From contig CAZYWK010000064.1 of NCBI GenBank assembly GCA_964651825.1, positions 1 to 22,827 on the forward strand: DNA of 22,827 nt. Direction: 5' to 3'. The translations under genes and the position numbers were made by a program. The DNA comes from Sva-07 sp964651825 (GTDB lineage Bacteria > Actinomycetota > Acidimicrobiia > Acidimicrobiales > Ilumatobacteraceae). This document shows positions 16,545-22,827 of this stretch, piece after piece. The notes beneath the pieces were generated by a model. It made no database searches. It was not told the origin of the DNA and was given only the letters and a program-made list of their open reading frames with translations. Each line of letters opens with the position of its first letter. Position 1 is the stretch's first letter.

Positions 16545-17477
16545 TCATCCGTGGACGACGTACTGCTCGTGCATCACGTCGTTCAACCTGCCGAGCGCGG
16601 TCTGTACGTCGTCCATCGCCGCGTCGAGCGCGACGCCGTCGTCGGCCGCTGGGCGGCTCCGGCGCAACGCTCGGTCCACGGACTCGACGGTACCCAGCAC
16701 CGTGGTGTGCGACGGCATCCGCAGGATCGACGCGCGGATCTCGGCGAGGCACCCGGCGACCGAGCGGGGGAAGCGGTGGTCGAAGAGGAGGAATCGGACG
16801 ACAGCGCTGCCGTCGATCGGCCCGCGGGTCGCGCGCTGGTACATCTGCAGCGCCGACAACGACCGCAGCACGCCCATCCACTGGACCTCCGCGAACTCCT
16901 CGGTCGCCCCGGCGGGCAGCGCGAGGAGCGACTGGGCGCGCACGCCGAGCACCCGGGTGGTCATGTCGGCCCGCTCGATGTAGCGACCGAGCCGCCACAT
17001 CTCGAACGCCTCGTCGCGGGTCATCACGGACTGGAGGATCCCGTCGAGACGGCGGCTGTCGCTCACCACGCGGGTGAGCAGCCGCGACCGCCGGCGGCGA
17101 TCGATCGACGTGGCGGCCGCACCGCGGACGAACAGCGACAGGTCGTTGACGGTCGTCCAGGCCTCCCGTGGCAACACCTCGCGACACGTGCGCAGGTTCT
17201 CGCGGCAATGATCGACCGCGACGGCGATGCTGTTGTCGTGCTCGCGGTCGGCGACCAGGAAGTGCACCACCGACTGCTCGTCGGTCGGGAGGCCGGCGAG
17301 GCCGTCGGGACCGCCCGCGCCGGCGACGGCGACGAGCGAGCTCCACTCCATGCCCGTGCCGGGGTAGTCGGCGAGCACGTCACCGAACGCTTGCAGACCG
17401 CGCGACGCGTCCTCGGCCCGCTCCATGTAGCGCGCCCCCCAGTAGAGGCGGTCGGCGACACGCGACAGCAACGCCAT
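16545..17477 (-). CDS. alpha-E domain protein (DUF403)
   Basis: This 310-residue all-helical protein has the family opening MALLSRVADRLYWGARYMERAED and the repeated second helix pair MWRLGRYIERADMTTRVL. Alpha-E proteins have no known enzyme activity and are genetically tied to circularly permuted ATP-grasp ligases and transglutaminases; a role as a scaffold or substrate carrier is suggested in the literature but not shown. The ATG at 17477 overlaps the stop of the ATP-grasp gene as TGATG once the assembly gap is collapsed. It ends 13 nt before the fusion gene, whose C-terminal domain is a diverged copy of the same fold. Confidence 0.93.
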   Translation of the reverse strand: MALLSRVADRLYWGARYMERAEDASRGLQAFGDVLADYPGTGMEWSSLVAVAGAGGPDGLAGLPTDEQSVVHFLVADREHDNSIAVAVDHCRENLRTCREVLPREAWTTVNDLSLFVRGAAATSIDRRRRSRLLTRVVSDSRRLDGILQSVMTRDEAFEMWRLGRYIERADMTTRVLGVRAQSLLALPAGATEEFAEVQWMGVLRSLSALQMYQRATRGPIDGSAVVRFLLFDHRFPRSVAGCLAEIRASILRMPSHTTVLGTVESVDRALRRSRPAADDGVALDAAMDDVQTALGRLNDVMHEQYVVHG

Positions 17478-19164
17478 CAGCCGTCGCCCTGCTGTTGCGA
17501 CTGCGACTGCGACTGGGACGGGGACGGGGACGGAAACGGGGTCGGCGCCGGTTCGACGAGCGGCGAGAACGACTGAGGGGTGGTGAACTGNNNNNNNNNN
17601 NNNNNNNNNNNNNNNNNNNNNNNNNNNNNNNNNNNNNNNNNNNNNNNNNNNNNNNNNNNNNNNNNNNNNNNNNNNNNNNNNNNNNNNNNNACGGGGTCGG
17701 CGCCGGTTCGACGAGCGGCGAGAACGACTGAGGGGTGGTGAACTGTGCGGAGAACTCCTCGTGCGTGTCGACGATCCAGGTGTCCTTGCTGCCCCCACCC
17801 TGCGACGAGTTGACGACGAGCGAGCCCTCCCGGAGCGCGACTCTCGTCAAGCCGCCGGCGGTCACGTAGCTGCGCTCGCCGGTGAGGATGAACGGCCGCA
17901 GGTCGAGGTGGCGCGGCGCGATGCCGTCGGACACGAGCGTCGGAGCCGTCGACAGGTCGAGGATCGGCTGGGCGACCCAGTTCCGCGGGTCGCTGCGGAT
18001 CGCCTCGGCCGCGGCGTCGAGCACGTCCTGTTCGACCCGGTCACCGATCACGATGCCGTAGCCGCCGCTCTCGTTGGCCGGCTTCAGCACGAGTTCGTGA
18101 AGGTGCTCGAGCACGTAGTCACGCTCGTCTTCGTACATGCAGCGGAACGTCGGGACGTTGGGGATCAGCGGCTCCTCGTTCAGGTAGTACCGAACCATGT
18201 CGGGCACCCAGGCGTACACGCACTTGTCGTCGGCGACACCGGCGCCCGGCGCATTGGCGATGCCGACGTTGCCGGCCTTCCACGCCCGCATCAGGCCCGG
18301 CACGCCGAGCGTCGAATCGGGGTTGAACACCTCCGGGTCGAGGAAGAGGTCGTCGATGCGGCGGTAGATGACGTCGACGCGCTCGAGGCCCTGGACCGTC
18401 TTCATGTAGACGCAGTCGTCGTCGTTCACGACGAGATCGGCGCCCTCCACGAGCTCGGCCCCCATCCGCTGGGCGAGGAACGAGTGCTCGAAGTACGCCG
18501 AGTTGTAGATGCCAGGGGTGAGCACGACGATCTGCGGGTCGCGCCGGCCGGGCGGGGCGAGCGACATCAACAGCTTGTTCAGCTCGTCGGTGTACGCGTC
18601 GACCGGTCGGATCAGGTGCCGTTCGAACAGCTCGGGGAACGCCCGCTTCGCGACGACCCGGTTCTCGAGCACGTAGCTCACACCCGACGGCACGCGCAGG
18701 TTGTCCTCGAGCACGTAGAACTGGCCGTCGCCGGCGCGCACGAGATCCGAGCCGGAGATGTGCGCCCACACCCCGAACTTCGGATGCACGCCACGGCACT
18801 CCTCGCGGAAGTTCGTCGCGTCCTCGAGCAGCTCGCCCGGGAACACCCCGGCGGCGATGATCCGCTGCTCGTTGTAGACGTCGTCGATGAACATGTTGAG
18901 GGCACGCAGCCGCTGAACCAGCCCCTGCTCGACCCGGCCCCACTCCTCACCGGTGATGAGCCGCGGGATGATGTCGAACGGCCATGCCCGGTCGATGTTC
19001 TCGCCCTCCGTGTAGACGGTGAACGAGATCCCCATGGTGAGGATCTCGAGGTCGGACATCCGCTGGCGCTCGCGCAGCTCGTCGACGCCGAGCCGGTCGA
19101 GGAGCTGCATCAGATCGCGGGCGACAGGGCGAGGAGTCCCGTCGTCCTCGAGCAGCTCGTCCAC
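17477..19164 (-). CDS. circularly permuted type 2 ATP-grasp ligase (interrupted by an assembly gap)
   Basis: This is the first gene of the operon, predicted to ligate a carboxylate to an amine with ATP; the substrates are unknown. Conserved pieces include YVLEDNLRVPSGVSYVLENR, IVVLTPGIYNSAYFEHSFLA, GADLVVNDD, NAPGAGVADDK, LVLKPANESGGYGIVIG (Lys and Gly-rich loop) and SSQGGGSKDTWIV. As written, a 100-N run breaks the frame near the C-terminus. Removing the Ns and one of the duplicated 55-bp flanks gives 1533 nt, 510 residues, ending in a Pro/Ser/Gln tail (PFPSPSPSQSQSQSQQQGDG) and a TGA overlapping the next ATG. GTG 19164 is chosen because TACGGT (19178-19173) lies 8 nt upstream, a leaderless arrangement, and the family N-terminus follows. 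Confidence 0.9.
17536..17745. other. scaffold gap (100 N) flanked by an identical 55-bp duplication
   Basis: Bases 17536-17590 and 17691-17745 are identical and touch the N run (17591-17690) on its two sides. This is what remains when two overlapping contigs are scaffolded with a fixed-size gap; a 55-bp overlap also equals a common de Bruijn k-mer size. The adjoining sequence is a short-period GC repeat (CGACTG and GGACGG units, about 17498-17532), a plausible cause of the break. The offset of 155 nt is not a multiple of three, which explains the broken frame. Confidence 0.93.
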
Positions 19165-19253
19165 GAGCCCTGACCGTACCGCCTGCTCACGCCCCGAAAC
19201 GCCGCGGTCGTATTGCGGCGATGTGAATTCCCCGACCCCCACCCGCCTCGTCG

Positions 19254-19303
19254 GTTCTCGTGATTGTTCTGCGTACCCGCGTACGCAGAACAATCACGAG
19301 AAC
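19254..19303. repeat. perfect 23-bp hairpin element, left copy
   Basis: The arm starting GTTCTCGTGATTG and ending CTGCGTAC (19254-19276) is followed by the loop CCGC and its exact complement (19281-19303). It lies in the divergent region between the ATP-grasp and AbiEi/DUF559 genes, upstream of both starts, so it cannot be an ordinary terminator for either. The right copy at 20372-20421 is identical but inverted, with loop GCGG. Confidence 0.97.
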
Positions 19304-19417
19304 GGCCGCGAACGACCTGCGAGGTGGGACGGTGGGAAGCCACCCGTAGCCTGCCTTCGAGGCCTCTGGCCGGCTCGGACTCGACGTCCCTCCCCGATCC
19401 GACCGCAAGGAGGCCCC

Positions 19418-20356
19418 GTGCCACAGCTCTCACGTTCACTCGCCGCCGTCGTCGCGCAGCGCCATGGCATCGTCCATGCCGATCAGCTGATCGTCGACGG
19501 GATCGGCGAGAACTCCATCAGGCGACTCGTCCGCTCGGGAGCGCTGAGACGCGTCCACCAAGGGGTGTTCCGGCTGGCGACCGTTCCCGACACGTTCGAA
19601 TCCCGGTGCGCCGCGGCCTGCATCGCCGACCCGGAAGCCGCGATCGGCGGACCGTCAGCCGCGAACCTCTGGGACATGCGCCACGTGTTCCGCACCACGA
19701 CTCCGGTCGTGCTCGTCGGTCACGACCGAACGCCGGTGGTTCGCGGTGTCGACCTCCGGCGCACGAACCTGCTCCCGACGTCACACATCGTCGAGCGCCA
19801 CGACGGCATCCGTCTCACCAGTCCACCGCGGACGTGGTTCGACTGCGGTCGCGATCTCCGCGACGAGCGGTTCGAGCGCCTGACCGAGTGGGTGCTCGAT
19901 CATCACGCAACGCTGCCCACGCTGTGGACTATGACGCGAACGCTCAGCGCTCGCGGCCGCACCGGTTCCGCCAGGGTCAACCGGGTGATGAGCCAGCGAT
20001 CCGACTGGCAACGACCTGCCGGCTCCGGACTCGAGCTGCGCGTGATCAAGGCGCTGCGCAAGCGAGGCGTCGCCCCACTCGTGCAACAGCACGCCATTCG
20101 GCTGTACAACGGAACCGTCATCCATCCCGACGCGTGCGATCCAGAAGCCCGGTGGGCGGTCGAGGTCGATCACGTCACCTGGCACGGTGGGCGGTTCGAC
20201 GCCCAGCGCGACAAGGGCCGCGATCGCGGCGCCCGCCGGGTCGGGTGGCAGATCGACCGCGTCACCGACCTCGAGCTCGCCACCGATTTCGACGCCGCGA
20301 TCGACGAGCTGTGCACCCTGTGGCAGCTCCGACGTGCCGAGGTCTGCGTCGCCTGA
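19418..20356 (+). CDS. AbiEi-like winged-helix/DUF559 (Vsr-like nuclease fold) protein
   Basis: This 312-residue protein has residues 1-55 resembling the AbiEi antitoxin-type winged helix (IVHADQLIVDGIGENSIRRLVRSGALRRVHQGVFRL), a middle region 65-150 typical of the same architecture (CIADPEAAIGGPSAANLWDMRH), and a C-terminal DUF559-like domain at about 210-312, a PD-(D/E)XK restriction-endonuclease fold related to Vsr. Candidate active-site residues are Asp238 (IHPDA), Glu249 and Asp251 (VEVDHVTWH), followed by RDKGRDRGARRVGW; the usual EVDG glycine is His here. GTG 19418 follows a perfect AAGGAGG. It is bracketed by two inverted copies of a 50-bp palindrome and no toxin partner (AbiEii) is adjacent. 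DNA cleavage or binding is inferred from the fold only. Confidence 0.85.
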   Translation: MPQLSRSLAAVVAQRHGIVHADQLIVDGIGENSIRRLVRSGALRRVHQGVFRLATVPDTFESRCAAACIADPEAAIGGPSAANLWDMRHVFRTTTPVVLVGHDRTPVVRGVDLRRTNLLPTSHIVERHDGIRLTSPPRTWFDCGRDLRDERFERLTEWVLDHHATLPTLWTMTRTLSARGRTGSARVNRVMSQRSDWQRPAGSGLELRVIKALRKRGVAPLVQQHAIRLYNGTVIHPDACDPEARWAVEVDHVTWHGGRFDAQRDKGRDRGARRVGWQIDRVTDLELATDFDAAIDELCTLWQLRRAEVCVA

Positions 20357-20371
20357 CGGGTCGCCATCGGT

Positions 20372-20421
20372 GTTCTCGTGATTGTTCTGCGTACGCGGGT
20401 ACGCAGAACAATCACGAGAAC
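20372..20421. repeat. perfect 23-bp hairpin element, right copy (inverted)
   Basis: Arms 20372-20394 and 20399-20421 are the same sequences as in the left copy, but the loop is GCGG, the reverse complement of CCGC, so the element is inverted as a unit. It starts 15 nt after the AbiEi/DUF559 stop and ends 2 nt before the stop codon of the convergent acyl-CoA dehydrogenase gene. There is no T tract, though a stem this long could also stop transcription from both sides. Confidence 0.97.
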
Positions 20422-20423
20422 GG

Positions 20424-21671
20424 TCAATCGGTGGCGGGGCGGGGCTCCTTGGGGAGGCCGAGGACGCGCTCGCCGACGATGTTGCGCTGGATCTGGCTCG
20501 TGCCGCCCCAGATCGTCTCGGAACGGGAGAAGAAGAACGCCGACATCATCGGGCTGACCGGATAGCCGTCGCGCCGCTTGTCGCGAGCTGCTGTCGCCGG
20601 CCACGCCGCGCCCGCGGGCGGGCTCGTGTCGACGAGCATCGACTCGGCGCCGAAGATGTCGAGCGCCAGTTCCATCGCCGCCTGGTGCATCTCCGACCAG
20701 AACATCTTGTTCGTCGCACCGAGGATCGCCGAGCTCATGTCCTTCGAGCCGCTGAGCGTGGCCGACAGGTTGCGCAGGCCGTTGATGCGCAGGATCTGGA
20801 TCTTCGTGTAGTACTCCATCAGGCGCTGGCGGATCAGTGGATCGTCGATCGCACCGTTGGCCCGGGCGGACTCGACCATGATCCGGTACTCCTCGGCGAA
20901 GCGCCGGTAGCCGGTGGTAGCCGACTGGCCCCGCTCGAACGCGAGCGTGGTGTTGGTGACCTTCCAGCCGTTGTTGACACCACCGACGACGTTGTCCTTC
21001 GGAGCGCGGGCGTTGTCGAAGAACACCTCGCAGAACTCGGCTGTGCCGTCGGGCTGCGTGATGCCGCGCACCTCGATGCCGTCCTGGCGCATCGGCACGA
21101 GGATGTAGGAGATGCCAGCGTGCTTCGGCGCGGCGGGGTCGGTGCGGGTGAGCAGGAAGCAGTAGTCGGCGTGATGACCCTGCGTGGTCCACACCTTCTG
21201 GCCGTTGATGACCCACTCGTCACCGTCGAGCACCGCGGTGGTCTTGAGGCTGGCGAGGTCGGAGCCCGAGTTCGGCTCGGAGAACCCCTGGCACCAGCGC
21301 GTGGTGCCACGGAGGATGCCGGGCAGGAACTCCTTCTTCTGCTCCTCGCTCCCCCACTGCAACAGCGTCGGGCCGACGAGGGTGTCGCCGAAGAAGTCGC
21401 CGCGCATCGGTGCCTTGGCGTTGGCGAACTCCTCGGCGAGCACGACGCCCTGCATCGTGGTGAGGCCCTTGCCGCCGTACTCGGCCGGCCAGGTGGCGCA
21501 GATCCATCCGCCCTCGAACAGCTTCTGCGGCCACTCCGTGTTGAACTGCTTGCGCTGTTCGTCGGTCATCTCGAAGCCCGCGTCGAACCAGCCGTCGGGC
21601 AGGTTCTCGACCAGCCACGACTTGATCTCGGTGCGGAATTCCTCGGCCTCGGCGGTGTAGCTCAGATCCAT
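20424..21671 (-). CDS. acyl-CoA dehydrogenase
   Basis: This 415-residue FAD enzyme is predicted to introduce the alpha-beta double bond in an acyl-CoA. Domains in order: N-terminal helical (1-120), the middle beta domain with WCQGFSEPNSGSD (126-138) and INGQKVWTTQG, and the C-terminal helical domain ending in WGGTSQIQRNIVGERVLGLPKEPR. In medium-chain enzymes the catalytic Glu sits in YEGT of this last motif; here it is Gly, so the base must lie elsewhere, as in several actinobacterial and long-chain members. No substrate can be assigned. ATG 21671 is preferred; CACAAT lies 6 nt upstream (leaderless-type) with TTGACC 19 nt further. A long palindrome covers the -35 region. The gene's stop abuts the right hairpin. 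Confidence 0.94.
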   Translation of the reverse strand: MDLSYTAEAEEFRTEIKSWLVENLPDGWFDAGFEMTDEQRKQFNTEWPQKLFEGGWICATWPAEYGGKGLTTMQGVVLAEEFANAKAPMRGDFFGDTLVGPTLLQWGSEEQKKEFLPGILRGTTRWCQGFSEPNSGSDLASLKTTAVLDGDEWVINGQKVWTTQGHHADYCFLLTRTDPAAPKHAGISYILVPMRQDGIEVRGITQPDGTAEFCEVFFDNARAPKDNVVGGVNNGWKVTNTTLAFERGQSATTGYRRFAEEYRIMVESARANGAIDDPLIRQRLMEYYTKIQILRINGLRNLSATLSGSKDMSSAILGATNKMFWSEMHQAAMELALDIFGAESMLVDTSPPAGAAWPATAARDKRRDGYPVSPMMSAFFFSRSETIWGGTSQIQRNIVGERVLGLPKEPRPATD

Positions 21672-21685
21672 ACCCCCATTGTGCG

Positions 21686-21715
21686 TCGCAACTTGACCCA
21701 CGGGTCAAGTTGCGA
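21686..21715. promoter_or_regulatory. 14-bp-arm palindromic operator over the acyl-CoA dehydrogenase promoter
   Basis: TCGCAACTTGACCC (21686-21699) is exactly mirrored by GGGTCAAGTTGCGA (21702-21715) around a 2-nt AC centre. On the minus strand it contains a TTGACC -35 hexamer (21708-21703) and ends 14 nt before the gene's ATG. The geometry fits a dimeric repressor such as TetR or GntR type; no regulator gene is in view. It does not match the KstR or KstR2 consensus as I know them. Confidence 0.8.
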
Positions 21716-21943
21716 GCGGCAGTCTGGTCTCCAAACGGTATGGCAGACGTCACACGCTGCCTCGACGATGGTTCACGCTCCGTTCACCCGTCGACCAACT
21801 CGGCGCAACACGGCGTCCGTAACGTCTGGTCCAGCGGTCGCCCCGCCCGAAAGCCCAGGTGCCATCCCCCTCGAGCGCCCGGCGAAGCCAACGGGCGGGC
21901 GACCGCAACAAGACTCAGATGGTCGGCGCAGGGTCGCTGCGCG

Positions 21944-21949
21944 TACAGT
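21944..21949 (+). promoter_or_regulatory. -10 box of the leaderless FrhB-like gene
   Basis: TACAGT ends 6 nt before the ATG at 21956, the spacing that would put the transcription start at the start codon. No Shine-Dalgarno is present. No clear -35 was seen. Confidence 0.55.
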
Positions 21950-21955
21950 CCTGGC

Positions 21956-22827
21956 ATGACGACAGTCGAAGCGGACACCCCCCTCGTTCCGCCCGCGCAG
22001 GCCGGCAGATGGACCGCACAGTGGAAAGAGCTGTACGCCGAGGTCATCACGACCGGGCTCTGTACGGGTTGTGCCGGGTGCGTCGTGACGTGTCCGCACG
22101 ACGTGATCGGCTACGAGCACGAGGAGGGCAAGTACCTCCCGTTCCATCTCGAAGAGGAGCTCGGCCTCGACAACTGCATCCACGGCGAGAAGGGCTGCAC
22201 CACCTGCACCCGCGCCTGCCCGCGGTTTCGGGCGTGGGAACCGGCCGCCGACATGCACCTGTTCGGCCGGGTCCGCGAGCCCGACGAGATGGCCGGCGTG
22301 TGGCGCCAGCTCTACCTCACCCGGGCCAGCGACGACATGGTCCACAAGATGGGCCAGGACGGTGGCCTCGTCTCCGCGATGCTGATCTGGCTGCGCGAGC
22401 ACGACTACATCGATGCCGCGCTCGTGTCCGGTGTCGAGGACGACGACGCGTGGAAGGCCAAGCCCGCCGTCGTGTCGACCACCGAGGAGATCCTCGCCAC
22501 CGCGGGCAGCCGCTACACGTACTGCGCCAACCCCCTGGCACTTCCGGAGGCCAAGGAGAAGGGCTACGAACGCCTCGCCCTCGTCGGCATGGGCTGCCAG
22601 ACGTCGTCGCCGCCGACGATGTGGGACCGCAAGGCCGGCAAGGTGTCCAAGCCGTTCCTGTTCAACATCGGCCTGCTGTGCTCCAAGACGTTCGACGACG
22701 CCATCTTCACCGAGCTGTTCGAGGCCAAGTACGGCCTCAAGAAGCAGGACATGGTGAAGATGAACATCAAGGGCGTCTTCCAGATCTGGATGAAGGACGG
22801 CTCGTACCACGAGATCGACCTGAAGGA
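21956..22827 (+). CDS. coenzyme F420 hydrogenase/dehydrogenase beta-subunit-like protein (FrhB family), 3' end outside the window
   Basis: The first 290 codons are visible. FrhB-type proteins carry FAD and iron-sulfur centres and pass electrons between F420 and a partner. Two cysteine clusters near the N-terminus can bind [4Fe-4S]: Cys36, 39, 42, 46 (CTGCAGCVVTCP) and Cys74, 81, 84, 88 (CIHGEKGCTTCTRACP). The FrhB N-terminal pattern (MGQDGGLVSAMLIWL) and C-terminal pattern (LALVGMGCQ, NIGLLCSKTF) follow. In actinobacteria such proteins are often free-standing, with no hydrogenase, and act in F420-linked or ferredoxin-linked redox steps; the partner here is unknown. It is transcribed away from the acyl-CoA dehydrogenase, from a leaderless promoter, across a 240-bp region in which only the operator and -10 box were noticed. 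Confidence 0.9.
   Translation, partial: MTTVEADTPLVPPAQAGRWTAQWKELYAEVITTGLCTGCAGCVVTCPHDVIGYEHEEGKYLPFHLEEELGLDNCIHGEKGCTTCTRACPRFRAWEPAADMHLFGRVREPDEMAGVWRQLYLTRASDDMVHKMGQDGGLVSAMLIWLREHDYIDAALVSGVEDDDAWKAKPAVVSTTEEILATAGSRYTYCANPLALPEAKEKGYERLALVGMGCQTSSPPTMWDRKAGKVSKPFLFNIGLLCSKTFDDAIFTELFEAKYGLKKQDMVKMNIKGVFQIWMKDGSYHEIDLK

Noticed and set aside
14615..17077. Very long open frame on the plus strand opposite the fusion and alpha-E genes
   Set aside because: Its translation is Arg/His/Asp-rich without motifs, the expected shadow of GC-rich coding DNA; the minus strand carries clear protein families over the whole span.
17591..17690. Genuine frameshift or pseudogene in the ATP-grasp gene
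   Set aside because: The duplication flanking the N run and the exact recovery of the frame and TGATG junction on collapse favour an assembly artefact.
19254..20421. Classical insertion sequence or AbiE toxin-antitoxin pair
   Set aside because: No transposase motif, no target duplication visible, and no nucleotidyltransferase (AbiEii) gene adjacent.
21686..21715. KstR or KstR2 operator
   Set aside because: The CAAG/CTTG parts are present but in the wrong order and spacing for the KstR2 consensus, and no AAC-N2-GTT KstR core is present.

Overview
The window is very GC-rich DNA whose gene content points to an actinobacterium. The lineage is probably F420-using Acidimicrobiia (Ilumatobacter-like); this is inferred from the ada/alkA-ogt gene pair, the FrhB-like protein, the actinobacterial acyl-CoA dehydrogenase and the many probable leaderless starts (TANNNT 6-8 nt before ATG/GTG). 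No species can be named from the sequence alone.

Layout. 1-390: a possible gene edge on the minus strand, a gene-free stretch and tRNA-Arg(CCG). 424-8263: a carbohydrate island. deoC (minus) diverges from a LacI-family regulator, which is followed by a lipoprotein solute-binding protein, a very large and a normal-sized permease, and, convergent to them, the transporter ATPase. Three palindromic LacI-type operators precede the regulator, the binding protein and the ATPase, so the dispersed genes look like one regulon. 8336-13170: a small conserved-looking hypothetical gene, the adaptive-response pair ada/alkA fusion and ogt (ATGA overlap), a MOSC protein and an MFS exporter. 13314-19164: a four-gene minus-strand operon with nearly every junction overlapping: circularly permuted ATP-grasp, alpha-E protein, ATP-grasp/alpha-E fusion and transglutaminase-like protease. 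This is the known but biochemically uncharacterised predicted amide-ligase/peptide-processing system. Its fusion protein appears to have lost the ATP-binding core. The first gene is interrupted by a 100-N scaffold gap that is almost certainly an artefact: the same 55 bp abut both sides, and collapsing them restores the frame and a TGATG junction with the next gene.

19254-20421 is the most unusual segment. A gene for an AbiEi-like winged-helix plus DUF559 (Vsr-like nuclease fold) protein is bracketed by two copies of a perfect 23-bp inverted repeat with a 4-nt loop, in opposite orientation. It looks like a compact mobile or selfish unit, or a protein with its cognate palindromes. 20424-22827: an acyl-CoA dehydrogenase with a 14-bp-arm palindromic operator over its promoter, then the 5' part of a leaderless FrhB-like iron-sulfur flavoprotein gene running off the window.
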